Shown here: piece after piece, positions 54,927 to 64,000 of the stretch
How the letters are laid out: each line of letters opens with the position of its first letter
How positions within the stretch are numbered: the first letter of the stretch is position 1
Origin: Brachybacterium sp. UMB0905
GTDB taxonomy: Bacteria; Actinomycetota; Actinomycetes; Actinomycetales; Dermabacteraceae
DNA: 64,000 nt
NCBI RefSeq assembly: GCF_002871795.1
Contig: NZ_PNHL01000004.1
Coordinates: 124,001 to 188,000, forward strand
Direction of reading: 5' to 3'
The notes under the pieces: model-generated
What the model was told of the DNA's origin: nothing
The model's input: the letters and a program-made list of their open reading frames with translations, nothing else
The model's database searches: none
Made by a program: the position numbers and the translations under genes

Positions 54927-57721
54927 GCACGCTCTCCCGGGAGGACTTTCCCTCCTTCTTCGCCGCCGTCAACCACGGCTCCCCGCCGTACGCGTGGCAG
55001 CGCGATCTGGTGGACCGCATCGCGGAAACCGGCTGGCCTGCACAGATCACCGCTCCCACCGGGGCGGGAAAGAGCGCGGTCATCGAAGCCCATGTGTTCA
55101 GTGTCGCGCTGGCGCGTGCGGAGGGCCGGTCGATCCCGCGTCGCCTCGCCCTGTGCGTATCCCGGCGCGCGATCGTGGACGCCCACGCCCGACGTGCCGT
55201 GGAGGTGAGCACGCTGCTGGAGACGTACGAACACCCCGCCGTGCAGGCCGTGGCGTCGCAGCTGGCTCTGCCCGGGACGCGTCCGCTCGGAGTGTCCGTT
55301 GTGCGCGGCGGGGAGGTGGTGGACACCGAGTGGCTGGATGACCCGGTGGGCTGTCACATCCTCTGCACCACCCCGGACATGATGGGCAGCAGGCTCCTCT
55401 TCCAGGGGTACCGTTCCACACGCTGGTCCCGTGCCCGCGCGGCGGGTCTGCTCGCCTATGACACGGTGGTCGCAGTCGATGAGGCGCACCTGAACCGCCA
55501 GCTCACCGCCACCGTGCGGCGGGTCGGCGAGCTGGCCAGCGCGTCTCCGCTGGCCCGATCCCTGCCGCCGCTGCAGGCGGTGGAAGTCACCGCCACCCCG
55601 GCGACCACGGCCGGGGACGCCCTCACTGTGGGCTCGGCACCGGAAGACCCCGCGCTGCAGCAGCGGCTCGATGCCACCAAACCCCTGCACCTGCAGTCTC
55701 TGGCAGCGTGGCCGCCCTCCGGCAACGCAGCCGCGCGGCGGCGGGCCCTGCGCCCCGTCGCGGAGCTCGCCGCGCAGATGCGCGAGGAGGTGCAGGGCAC
55801 GGTGGGCGTCATCCTGAACTCGGTGGCCGACGCGCTCGCGATGACCGCTTTGCTCTCCGATTCGGGGCTGCGAACCGCCACTCTGGTGGGTCCCCTGCGG
55901 CCGGTGGATCGCACCCGGCTGGAGGCGGAATATCCCGGACTGCTTAGCCCGGAGGGTTCTGCGCAGGTGGATGTCCTCGTGGCCACGCAGACGGTCGAAG
56001 TGGGCGTGGACCTGGACCTGCACGGCCTGATCACGGACCTCGCCGCGGGATCCACCCTGGTGCAGCGGATCGGGCGGGTGAACCGTCGGGGTTTCTACGA
56101 GGCGGCGCCCGTGGTGGTGCTGTGCCCCGAGGAACCACCGGCCAAGGGCTGGGACTCCGTGCGCTCAGGGCCGTACGTCGGCACGGATCTGGAGGAGGCG
56201 CTGAACTGGCTGGAGGAGCGCGGCGAGGGTTTCGTGATGTCTCCCGCGCATCTGATGGCGGATCCCGCTCCCGTGCCCAGTCCTCGGCGGATGCTGTTCT
56301 CCCGGCTGGAACCGGCCGAGGCTGAGGTCCTCGCGAGCACCAGCGAGAGCCTGGTCGTCGAACCGGACCTGGCGCTCTGGCTCGCTGACGAACTCAGCGA
56401 CGACGTGGCCGACGTGACCGTGGTGGGCCGGAACCTGCCCGTGGATGCGCCGCTCGCCATGGACATGGTGGCCGCGCTTCCCCCGCACTCCCACGAGATG
56501 TATCCGGTCTCTCCCGGCCGATGCCGGATGCTCCTCCGCCACCTGGCCGAGGCCCCTGCCCAGCTCTGGCGGGGAGGGGAGCAGCAGCGTGCGGTGACCG
56601 CAGCGGACGTGCTGGAGCAGTTGCGGCCCGGCGATGTGGTGGTCCTCGATGCACAGACCCGCGCGGCCCGGGCCGGAGCGCTCGTGGTGGATGACCCGGA
56701 GGCGGATCCGATCGGTGACGTGCTCTGCGATCCGCTGGGCTACCCGCAGGCAGTGGCGCCAGTGGTGCTGCTGCACTCCGAGGCGTCCGGCGGTGCCGAC
56801 ACCCACGCGGACCAGCCAGCGGTGGACGAGCTGCTGGACGTGGTGGGTCGAACGCTCGATGCCCACTCCGGGAGCGAGCCCGCGGACCTGGAGGATCCTG
56901 GAAGCCCCCTGAGCCTCGCCGTCACGGAGAGCCTGCTGGGGCGCGGACCCGCCGCTGCGCTGTGGGAGCAGGCCATGACCACGCCGCGGGCTGGATCCGA
57001 AGAGGACCCCGGCAACTGGACGCCCACCTGGGCGGCCTCCCCGGCCCGAACCGAGTCGGGAGCGGCGGCGTGGGCGGCGCTCACCTGGGTGGCCGGGGAC
57101 ACACTCAATGCCGAATCGCGCCAGGAACTGTCCGGGCGGGACGTGGAACTCGGGGCGCATCAGCGGGACGTGGCGGAGCGGGCCAGAGAGTTCGCCACCC
57201 GCGTGGGCCTGCCCGAACCTCTGCAGGAGGTGCTGCACGCCGCGGGCCTCCACCACGACGACGGCAAGCAGGCGGCAGAGTTCCAGGGTGTGCTGCGGAA
57301 TCGACGGGTGAGCACCGAGGAGGCGCAGTCCGCGCCGTACCGGATGCTCGCGAAGAGCCGACGCGCGGCCTCCCGGTCTCGCGCCCGGAGGGCCCTGCAG
57401 ACCCTCCCCCCGGGGTGGCGCCACGAACAGCTCTCGGCCCTGATCGCCTGGGATGAGGTGGACGGCCCGGAACCGGATCTGGTGCGCAGGCTCATCGGCA
57501 CCTCGCATGGGCGCGGGCGTTCTACGTTCCCCCATGGTTCCGCGGACCTGGTGCGAGAGGACTTCGCCCACTTGGAGGAGCGGGCCGCGGAACTGTTCGA
57601 CTCCGGCACCTGGGATGAGCTGATCGAGTCCACGCACGCCCGATGGGGTGTGTGGGGCTGCGCCTACCTCGAAGCGGTGCTTCGCGCCGCAGATACTTCC
57701 ATCTCCAAGGAGGGACGATGA
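54923..57721 (+). CDS. cas3: Cas3 helicase-nuclease, type I-G
   Basis: A 932-residue DNA degrading effector. Order is helicase then HD, as in type I-G. Walker A TAPTGAGKSA (43-52), DEAH box VAVDEAHLNRQL (near 185), VTATPATT, motif VI QRIGRVNRRG, and a C-terminal HD region LHHDDGKQAAEFQG (near 777). Motifs look intact. It would be recruited by Cascade to nick and unwind target DNA; with csb1 missing, recruitment is uncertain. Confidence 0.93.
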   Translation: MSTLSREDFPSFFAAVNHGSPPYAWQRDLVDRIAETGWPAQITAPTGAGKSAVIEAHVFSVALARAEGRSIPRRLALCVSRRAIVDAHARRAVEVSTLLETYEHPAVQAVASQLALPGTRPLGVSVVRGGEVVDTEWLDDPVGCHILCTTPDMMGSRLLFQGYRSTRWSRARAAGLLAYDTVVAVDEAHLNRQLTATVRRVGELASASPLARSLPPLQAVEVTATPATTAGDALTVGSAPEDPALQQRLDATKPLHLQSLAAWPPSGNAAARRRALRPVAELAAQMREEVQGTVGVILNSVADALAMTALLSDSGLRTATLVGPLRPVDRTRLEAEYPGLLSPEGSAQVDVLVATQTVEVGVDLDLHGLITDLAAGSTLVQRIGRVNRRGFYEAAPVVVLCPEEPPAKGWDSVRSGPYVGTDLEEALNWLEERGEGFVMSPAHLMADPAPVPSPRRMLFSRLEPAEAEVLASTSESLVVEPDLALWLADELSDDVADVTVVGRNLPVDAPLAMDMVAALPPHSHEMYPVSPGRCRMLLRHLAEAPAQLWRGGEQQRAVTAADVLEQLRPGDVVVLDAQTRAARAGALVVDDPEADPIGDVLCDPLGYPQAVAPVVLLHSEASGGADTHADQPAVDELLDVVGRTLDAHSGSEPADLEDPGSPLSLAVTESLLGRGPAAALWEQAMTTPRAGSEEDPGNWTPTWAASPARTESGAAAWAALTWVAGDTLNAESRQELSGRDVELGAHQRDVAERAREFATRVGLPEPLQEVLHAAGLHHDDGKQAAEFQGVLRNRRVSTEEAQSAPYRMLAKSRRAASRSRARRALQTLPPGWRHEQLSALIAWDEVDGPEPDLVRRLIGTSHGRGRSTFPHGSADLVREDFAHLEERAAELFDSGTWDELIESTHARWGVWGCAYLEAVLRAADTSISKEGR

Positions 57722-58752
57722 ACACCACCACCCAGCCATTGCGGCTGGCCGGGGACATTGACGTGCTGCTCAGCCACATGGTGCTGTGGGGCTTGGCGGC
57801 GATCTGCGAGGACGCCGGAGAGCAGGGAGTGCGGGCCGGATGGTCCGATGACGCCGACCCGCGGCCGCTGCTGACCATGGGCGGTGACGCCGCGGACCGA
57901 GTGGCGGAGATCGTGCGTCAGCACGCTGCCCGGCACGCCGCAGAGGAATCGTGGCTGCACCAGAAGATCTCCGTGGCCGCGAACGGCTCCGGTGAGGTGG
58001 CCCTCGGTGCGCCGCGCACGGCCCCACCAGCCAATGAGGAGGTGTGGGGCCGCGTTGATGCCGCACACCGGGCGATGCTCGATGCGCTGCCCACCCGGCT
58101 CGATCAGCGGATGCAGCCTGGCCTGGGCTACCGGTCCTGGTGGGCCACGGACCGGACAGGAAAGGTGCGGGCCGATAAGGGGTGCAATGACTGGGAGATG
58201 CGCACCCGCAACCGCGGCTCCGATGTGGTGACGCACCGCCTCCTCCCGCTGGCGCAAGAAGTCTCCTCCTGGGAACCATCCCGGATCATGGGCGGGCTGC
58301 TGGGCGAGACGGTCGATGACAGGGTGGGGAAGAACGTTGCGGATTCCCGCTCCGGAACCGGGTTCGCACTGCCGGGGCCCGTAGACAACGCCAGGGCGTG
58401 GTGTGCGCTGTGGGGGTTGACCCTGGTCCCGGTGCTTCCCCAGGCAATCACCGGTGGCCGCAGTCCCGCCACGCTGTCTCGGGGGGACGTTCCGGGCGCT
58501 GCCCGTCGCCACCTGGTGATGTTCGCCTCCCCTCGGCTGCTCAGCGTGGCGCGGGCCCGCACTGTTCTGCGCAGCAGCCACCTGCCGAAGGCTGCGGTGC
58601 CGGAGGCGGAGGATGCCGCGGGGCGGGCGGAGGCTATCGCCTGGTGCCGCGCGCAGGGGGTCGAGGTGGTGCTGAGGTTCCCGGTGAACGTCACGGGAAG
58701 CGCCTCAGCACCGGAGCGGCAGGCTCTGCGCGGGGAGGCTGTGTCGCTATGA
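57718..58752 (+). CDS. csb3: Csb3-like (Cas8-type) subunit, type I-G
   Basis: A 344-residue protein between cas3 and cas4-cas1, coupled to both by ATGA overlaps. Features: DIDVLLSHMVLWGLAAICED at the start, GLGYRSWWATDRTGKVR, WAVWGLTLVPVLP-type stretch (CALWGLTLVPVLPQAITG) and a C-terminal VEVVLRFPVNVTGSASAPE. Position and length suit Csb3 of type I-U/I-G loci, the presumed large or accessory subunit. No Csx17 is present. Assignment is mostly by synteny. Confidence 0.65.
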   Translation: MNTTTQPLRLAGDIDVLLSHMVLWGLAAICEDAGEQGVRAGWSDDADPRPLLTMGGDAADRVAEIVRQHAARHAAEESWLHQKISVAANGSGEVALGAPRTAPPANEEVWGRVDAAHRAMLDALPTRLDQRMQPGLGYRSWWATDRTGKVRADKGCNDWEMRTRNRGSDVVTHRLLPLAQEVSSWEPSRIMGGLLGETVDDRVGKNVADSRSGTGFALPGPVDNARAWCALWGLTLVPVLPQAITGGRSPATLSRGDVPGAARRHLVMFASPRLLSVARARTVLRSSHLPKAAVPEAEDAAGRAEAIAWCRAQGVEVVLRFPVNVTGSASAPERQALRGEAVSL

Positions 58753-60374
58753 ACACCGCGGTCACAGCTGGTGAGGTGCCGGTCGATTCAGTGCCGATCT
58801 CCCTGGTAGCCCACCATGCCTTCTGCCCGCGACGCGCCTGGTTGGAGGCGAGCGGGGAGAAGCTCCCGGTGGACTCCTTCGCGATGACCTCAGGAACGGT
58901 GGCGCACACCAGGGCGGACGACCCTCAGGCGAGCACTGCGGCCACGGTGCGCGCGATGGACGTGGTCAGCAGCCGGCACGGCTTCCACGGGCGCATCGAT
59001 GTTGCCGAGGTACTCGAGGATTCCTCGATGCGGCTCATCGAGTACAAGGCGACTCCGGTGCGCAGACGCCCGGAGACCACGGAGCCGATGCGCCGCCAGC
59101 TCGCCTTGCAGAAGCTCGCGCTGGAGGAGATGGGGCACCGGGTGGTGGAGTGCGCGGTGCATTTCACCACCCACCACCGCCGTGTCCCCGTGGAGATCGA
59201 CGAGGGGACGACCACGGCCGCTCTGGCGGACGTGGAGGCGACTCGTGCGGTGGCGGAAGGGAGCACCGCCCCGCCTCCGCTGGAGGATGATCCTCGCTGT
59301 GCCTCCTGCTCCCATGTGAGCCTGTGCCTGCCGGATGAACGCACTATGGCGGAGACGCCGCGGCGAATCTCGGTGCCGAACCCGGACAGCCAAGTGCTGC
59401 ACCTGGCCACCTACGGGTCGCTGGCCACGGTGAAATCGGGCCGCGTAGTGGTCAAGCACCGTGGCGAGGTGACGGCCACGGTCCCGCTGGAGCGGGTGCA
59501 AGCAGTGGTGGTGCACGGCAACGTGGATCTCAGCGGCGGTCTCACCCGCGAGCTGATGTGGCGGAGACTGCCCATCCTGTGGTGCTCCAGCGGAGGGCGC
59601 CTGGTGGGCTGGGCGTCGAGCGCGGACCGGCCCAACGGGCCCGCCCGCGTGGAGCAGCATGTGGCCTCGAAGCGGGGTGATCTGCACCTGGCGCGGGCGT
59701 TCATCGGCGCGAAAGTGGGCAACCAGGCCACTTTGCTGCGGCGGCACGGCGATTCCGCGTCGGCCGTCGCGGCCTTGCGGCAGCTGGCGTCCGCAGCCGG
59801 TGAGGCCCAATCGGTGACGGAGCTGTTTGGCGTGGAGGGAACGGCCGCCCGCCTGTACTTCACGGAGTTCCCTACCATGCTGGCGCCCAGTGCCAGGGCA
59901 TTCGGGGCCGAGTTCCCCGGCCGCGTGGGCCGGGGAGCAACGGATCCGCTGAACGTGCTGTTGAACTACACGTATGCGCTGCTCACCGGCGAGTGCGTGC
60001 GGGCGCTGCTGGCCTGCGGCCTGGATCCTCATGCAGGGTTCTTGCACAGTTCCGGGCGGAACAAGCCAGCGCTGGCACTGGACCTGATGGAGGAGTTCCG
60101 GGCACCGGTGGCGGATTCGGTGGTGCTGGGCGCCGTGAACAACGGCGAGATCAAACGCTCCGGGTTCGCTGATCTCGCTGGTGAGGTGCGGATCGGGGAT
60201 GCCGCGCGGAAGGCGCTGATCGCCGCGTACGAGAGGCGGCTCACCACGGAGTTCACGCATCCCGTCTTCGGCTATCGGGTGACGTGGCGGCGCGCCATAG
60301 AGGTGCAGGCCAGGATGATCCTGGGGCTGCTTGATGGAACGCAGGAGAAGTACGTGGGAGTGCGGGTGCGATGA
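58749..60374 (+). CDS. cas4-cas1: Cas4-Cas1 fusion
   Basis: A 541-residue adaptation protein. Cas4 part (1-197): Cys cluster FCPRRAWLEAS and PRCASCSHVSLCLP for an Fe-S cluster, and the RecB-like core GRIDVAEVLED...MRLIEYKATP. Cas1 part (about 198-541): NVDLSGGLTRELMWRRLPIL, Glu in FGVEGTAARLYF (near 360), His in DPHAGFLHSSGRNKPAL (near 427) and acidic DLMEEFRAP. All metal ligands appear kept. Cas4 selects PAM-bearing prespacers; Cas1 with Cas2 integrates them at the leader. Confidence 0.94.
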   Translation: MNTAVTAGEVPVDSVPISLVAHHAFCPRRAWLEASGEKLPVDSFAMTSGTVAHTRADDPQASTAATVRAMDVVSSRHGFHGRIDVAEVLEDSSMRLIEYKATPVRRRPETTEPMRRQLALQKLALEEMGHRVVECAVHFTTHHRRVPVEIDEGTTTAALADVEATRAVAEGSTAPPPLEDDPRCASCSHVSLCLPDERTMAETPRRISVPNPDSQVLHLATYGSLATVKSGRVVVKHRGEVTATVPLERVQAVVVHGNVDLSGGLTRELMWRRLPILWCSSGGRLVGWASSADRPNGPARVEQHVASKRGDLHLARAFIGAKVGNQATLLRRHGDSASAVAALRQLASAAGEAQSVTELFGVEGTAARLYFTEFPTMLAPSARAFGAEFPGRVGRGATDPLNVLLNYTYALLTGECVRALLACGLDPHAGFLHSSGRNKPALALDLMEEFRAPVADSVVLGAVNNGEIKRSGFADLAGEVRIGDAARKALIAAYERRLTTEFTHPVFGYRVTWRRAIEVQARMILGLLDGTQEKYVGVRVR

Positions 60375-60670
60375 GGGCCGATGCGCACCGGTATCTGATC
60401 GCCTATGACGTTCCGGATGATCGGCGCCGCACCCGGGTGGCGCGCGCCCTGGAAGAGTTCGGAGACCGCGTCCAGTATTCCGTGTTCGTGGTCGACGGAT
60501 CGCCGGGCAAGATGGTGAGACTCCGTGCCACCCTGAAGGGCGTGTTGAATGCTGAGACTGACTCGATCCTCATCTGCGATGTGGGCAGAGTTTCAGCGCT
60601 CACAGACGAAACGTTCTCGTTCCTGGGCAGGGAACGAGACATCACCGATCACACCGCCATCATCGTGTGA
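60371..60670 (+). CDS. cas2: Cas2
   Basis: A 99-residue ferredoxin-fold protein, YLIAYDVPDDRRRTRVARAL with the usual Asp, and VQYSVFVVDGSPGKMVRLR. Coupled to cas4-cas1 by ATGA. Last gene before the leader. Confidence 0.95.
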   Translation: MRADAHRYLIAYDVPDDRRRTRVARALEEFGDRVQYSVFVVDGSPGKMVRLRATLKGVLNAETDSILICDVGRVSALTDETFSFLGRERDITDHTAIIV

Positions 60671-60847
60671 GTGCGAACCCTCTGTCGATCTGGCCTCACG
60701 CCTGGAGGGTTCGCGGACCAGCTGTGCAGGTCAGCGCTCAACTTGCTGTTTGATAACCGCATAGTGGAAACTGTCGTGCAGTTGCCCCCCGCAGCCCTCG
60801 CGCCGCACCGCGAACATGCAGGTAGGGATGGCCGTGGTGAGGCAGCT
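60671..60847 (+). promoter_or_regulatory. CRISPR leader
   Basis: 177 bases from cas2 to repeat 1. GCGAACCCTC and GAGGGTTCGC (60673-60714) form a 10-bp stem that may end the cas transcript, followed by an AT-richer part around 60740-60775. Repeats next to it are uniform, and variants accumulate at the far end, so this is the leader side. Confidence 0.75.
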
Positions 60848-63670
60848 GTCTCGGCCCCTTCTCGGGGCCGACTTCGTAGAGGCATCCACATCGCCTGGTC
60901 GTACCACTCGGGCCCGATGGGTCTCGGCCCCTTCTCGGGGCCGACTTCGTAGAGGCAGGGGGTAGGACATGGCGATCGCGGTCCGCGCGTCCCCGTCTCG
61001 GCCCCTTCTCGGGGCCGACTTCGTAGAGGCCTCTCGCGCAGGCCCTCCGGGAGCCACATGAACGGGTCTCGGCCCCTTCTCGGGGCCGACTTCGTAGAGG
61101 CACCCCAAACCCCGGCACGTCGACCCGCGACACCTGTGTCTCGGCCCCTTCTCGGGGCCGACTTCGTAGAGGCGACAACACCGGCTCACCAGCAGGATTC
61201 ACGCGCTGCGTCTCGGCCCCTTCTCGGGGCCGACTTCGTAGAGGCGTCAGGCAGGCTCATGATTAGTTCCTCGCTTGAGTCTCGGCCCCTTCTCGGGGCC
61301 GACTTCGTAGAGGCTCGATCACGAAGTCCACAGGCCGGATCTCCGTCACGTCTCGGCCCCTTCTCGGGGCCGACTTCGTAGAGGCCGCGAAGAAGCCCGT
61401 CAAGTTCGTGGTCGAGAACATGTCTCGGCCCCTTCTCGGGGCCGACTTCGTAGAGGCGTGAAGATCAGCCGGCGGCGCTCATCGCGCCACGGTCTCGGCC
61501 CCTTCTCGGGGCCGACTTCGTAGAGGCGGATCGTGCGGGTCTCCGCCATGGCATCCTCCCCTGAGTCTCGGCCCCTTCTCGGGGCCGACTTCGTAGAGGC
61601 CTGCCGGACGGGTGGCGCACCCCCGCCTGCTCCTGGGTCTCGGCCCCTTCTCGGGGCCGACTTCGTAGAGGCCCAGCATGTACGCAAGGGTCGCGCGGGT
61701 CTCCTCGTGTCTCGGCCCCTTCTCGGGGCCGACTTCGTAGGGGCCCGACCGGCGCACCCGTCAGCGAGCCTCGCTGCGCGTCTCGGCCCCTTCTCGGGGC
61801 CGACTTCGTAGAGGCGGAATCACGCAGGCAGGGCGCATCTACACCCTCCGCGTCTCGGCCCCTTCTCGGGGCCGACTTCGTAGAGGCCGATGCTCGGATC
61901 ATGACTGCGGATGCGGGTGGGGTCTCGGCCCCTTCTCGGGGCCGACTTCGTAGAGGCTTCTTCCCGACCTTCTGGGCAGGCAAGTGATTGCCCGTCTCGG
62001 CCCCTTCTCGGGGCCGACTTCGTAGAGGCCACCCGCACCTCCAAGGGCTGCGAGGATGATCGTGACGTCTCGGCCCCTTCTCGGGGCCGACTTCGTAGAG
62101 GCCGCTGCGACGGAGAGCTTCGAGGACCTCGATGCGACGTCTCGGCCCCTTCTCGGGGCCGACTTCGTAGAGGCGCCGAAGATGAGGACGGCGGGCTCAC
62201 ATGGGTCAGCGGTCTCGGCCCCTTCTCGGGGCCGACTTCGTAGAGGCTTCCTGATCGTCGCGGACATCGTCCAGTGGGCTCGGTCTCGGCCCCTTCTCGG
62301 GGCCGACTTCGTAGAGGCGCCCCGGCGCCCTGGTCGTCTGGCAGGGCTCCGAGGTCTCGGCCCCTTCTCGGGGCCGACTTCGTAGAGGCCCGGGATCCCG
62401 GTCGAGATACATGTTCCGCGCCAGTCTCGGCCCCTTCTCGGGGCCGACTTCGTAGAGGCCAGCGCCCTGACCATGGGCACCCCCTGTCCTGTTTGGTCTC
62501 GGCCCCTTCTCGGGGCCGACTTCGTAGAGGCCTGGTCTGCACAGTTTTGGAAGGCGACGGCTGAGGTCTCGGCCCCTTCTCGGGGCCGACTTCGTAGAGG
62601 CAAGATCGCCGTCACGCGACGCCGCGATGATCGCGGCAGTCTCGGCCCCTTCTCGGGGCCGACTTCGTAGAGGCTCGCCGAGGGCGGGAGCGACAATCGC
62701 GGTGATGACAGTCTCGGCCCCTTCTCGGGGCCGACTTCGTAGAGGCGCGACCTACGGGCGCTCCACCAAGCGCGACAGCGACGTCTCGGCCCCTTCTCGG
62801 GGCCGACTTCGTAGAGGCTAGTCCATGTCAGGCAGGAACGAACAAACGAAGGGTCTCGGCCCCTTCTCGGGGCCGACTTCGTAGAGGCTGCCCCGCTGGG
62901 CGTGGCGAGTTCGCGTGCTCCCGTCTCGGCCCCTTCTCGGGGCCGACTTCGTAGAGGCCCTAGCGAGATGGAGGCGGCGCTGGACAACCTCGGTCTCGGC
63001 CCCTTCTCGGGGCCGACTTCGTAGAGGCCTGAACACTCGCGTCGTGGAGCGCTTCGAGCCGGGGTCTCGGCCCCTTCTCGGGGCCGACTTCGTAGAGGCC
63101 TGCGGATGAATGCGACTGAGGTTGCGGCGGCGTAGTCTCGGCTCCTTCTCGGGGCCGACTTCGTAGAGGCGTGAAGCTCGGGGCACGGGTCCGGTACGCC
63201 CCTCGGTCTCGGCTCCTTCTCGGAGCCGACTTCGTAGAGGCCGGATCGGTGAGATATGGATGGTGCCGGAGTCCGGTCTCGGCTCCTTCTCGGGGCCGAC
63301 TTCGTAGAGGCGCGCGCCGACGCGAGCCAAGCACCGAGCCTGCCGTCTCGGCTCCTTCTCGGGGCCGGCTTCGTAGAGGCCACCTTCGTGAGCAGCGCTA
63401 ACCGCATGGCGATGGCAGTCTCGGCTCCTTCTCGGGGCCGACTTCGTAGAGGCTGGTTCGGATCCTGGTTGCCCTGGACGCGATGTGCGGCGTCTCGGCC
63501 CCTTCTCGGGGCCGACTTCGTAGAGGCCCCGGTAGCGGCATCTACGAGTCGCCTGACTGCGGTCTCGGCCCCCTCTCGGGGCCGACTTCGTAGAGGCGGC
63601 GGCGGCACTCTCGCCAAGGATCTGCGCCTGCCCCGTCTCGGCCCCTTCTCGGGGCTGACTTCGTAGAGGC
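60848..63670 (+). CRISPR. Type I-G CRISPR array, 40 repeats and 39 spacers
   Basis: Repeat length 36, beginning GTCTCGGCCCCTTCT and ending CCGACTTCGTAGAGGC, with a 7-bp stem CGGCCCC/GGGGCCG around a TTCTC loop. Repeats start at 60848, 60921, 60995, 61066, 61138 and onward to 63635; spacers are 33-38 bases. Repeat 13 (61709) ends GTAGGGGC. Repeats 33-37 (63135 to 63418) carry CTCC for CCCC; repeat 34 also has the compensating GGAG, repeat 36 has CCGGC. Repeats 38-39 return near consensus; repeat 40 has GGGGCTGAC. No open frames here are genes. Confidence 0.98.
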
Positions 63671-63739
63671 AAAACGCGGTTGCGGATCGCCGATCCGGAG
63701 CACCTAGGCCCGCTTGCTTGCCCGGCTTCCCCCGCTACT

Positions 63740-63800
63740 TACCTCGGAGTACCGCGGGTGCGAGTCCGCTATGCGGCCTGAGACCCGCACTACGCCGGGG
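63740..63800. repeat. 61-bp direct repeat, right copy flanking the CRISPR-Cas locus
   Basis: Begins TACCTCGGAGTACCGCGGG and ends CCCGCACTACGCCGGGG, 70 bases past the last CRISPR repeat. 48/61 identical to 51438-51498 in the same orientation. May also serve as a terminator because its ends can pair. Confidence 0.75.
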
Positions 63801-63877
63801 TAAGTGGTGGAGGCAGTGCGCGAAGCGTCCGCAGCATGTGCCCCAAGGCCCTGGCCCGTCCGCTGAGGCCCAGCTCC

Positions 63878-64000
63878 TCACGCCGGTGGGATCCTCCAAC
63901 TCCCTCCCGCCCGGCGCACCTCTCCGCTCATGCCCAGCACAGTGGCGCAGTCCTCAAGGCTGAGTTCGAGGTGGATCGCGGTGGCATGCAGCGCCTCGAG
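63878..64000 (-). CDS. C-terminal fragment of an unidentified gene running off the window
   Basis: A minus-strand frame enters from the window end and reads LEALHATAIHLELSLEDCAT, then VLGMSGEVRRAGG and a stop at 63878-63880. The sequence is protein-like, but too little is visible to name a family. Confidence 0.4.
   Translation of the reverse strand, partial: LEALHATAIHLELSLEDCATVLGMSGEVRRAGGSWRIPPA

Noticed and set aside
60731-63672. Open frames of up to 572 codons on both strands within the CRISPR array
   Set aside because: They are translations of the 36-base repeats (SRPLLGADFVEA or STKSAPRRGRD-type units) and differ only in spacers.

Overview
The window is a 64 kb piece of high-GC actinobacterial chromosome. 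The high GC, the many GTG starts, the dense ATGA/GTGA overlaps, the LPXTG-type surface protein and the actinobacterial hut gene set suggest a Micrococcales member, perhaps Brachybacterium or another Dermabacteraceae. That placement is an inference from gene content, not a measured affiliation.

Layout. (1) 1-14.2 kb is an accessory, heavily rearranged stretch. A flavin-dependent LLM-class oxidoreductase gene is split: its 3' part lies at 226-1051 and its 5' part occurs twice (6023-6274 and 13948-14195) within a perfect 305-bp direct repeat. Between the halves lie a ~5 kb mobilizable metal-resistance element (CmtR-like sensor, P1B-ATPase, thioredoxin-like protein, MobA/MobC), IS5- and ISL3-type remnants, a complete IS3-family element, and several shortened genes (ribokinase, AAA ATPase, MFS transporter, copper ATPase). 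Intact carbonic anhydrase, DksA/TraR-like, CDF transporter and ArsR genes sit among them. (2) 14.2-22.2 kb holds a membrane protein with a small coupled ORF, a LacI regulator with two operators, and a carbohydrate/glycerol-phosphate type ABC importer (two permeases and a binding protein, no ATPase) with two glycerophosphodiester phosphodiesterases. (3) 22.2-25 kb is a two-gene restriction-modification module. (4) 25-31.3 kb is core metabolism: NadE, a lipoprotein, glutamate dehydrogenase, two small-molecule kinases and a TauE-like permease. (5) 31.3-40.7 kb is a histidine-utilization regulon (hutG, an IclR regulator, hutU, hutI, a shortened YjiH-like membrane gene, hutH). All hut genes share an upstream motif GTCCG-N6-CGGAC or a close variant. 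(6) 40.7-51.4 kb encodes a band-7 protein, a secreted PHP phosphoesterase-like protein, a cell-wall-anchored protein, a PLC/GDPD-like exported protein, a siderophore-interacting flavoprotein with an MFS partner, and a DctPQM TRAP transporter. An orphan two-repeat type I-E CRISPR lies at 45.7 kb.

(7) 51.4-63.8 kb is a type I-G (formerly I-U) CRISPR-Cas locus: csb2, cas3, a csb3-like gene, a cas4-cas1 fusion, cas2 and a 40-repeat/39-spacer array. The Cas7-type backbone gene csb1 appears reduced to a short 3' remnant. Upstream of that remnant lie a long imperfect inverted repeat and pieces resembling the CRISPR repeat. Two 61-bp direct repeats (48/61 identical) flank the whole locus.

How it works together. 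Adaptation genes (cas4-cas1, cas2) look intact and the array is long, but loss of csb1 should leave interference without its backbone unless Csb1 is encoded elsewhere. The hut genes convert histidine through urocanate and imidazolone propionate to formiminoglutamate and glutamate, which links to the nearby glutamate dehydrogenase. The metal systems at the left end (Cd/Pb/Co-type, CDF and copper) form a resistance island assembled by mobile elements.
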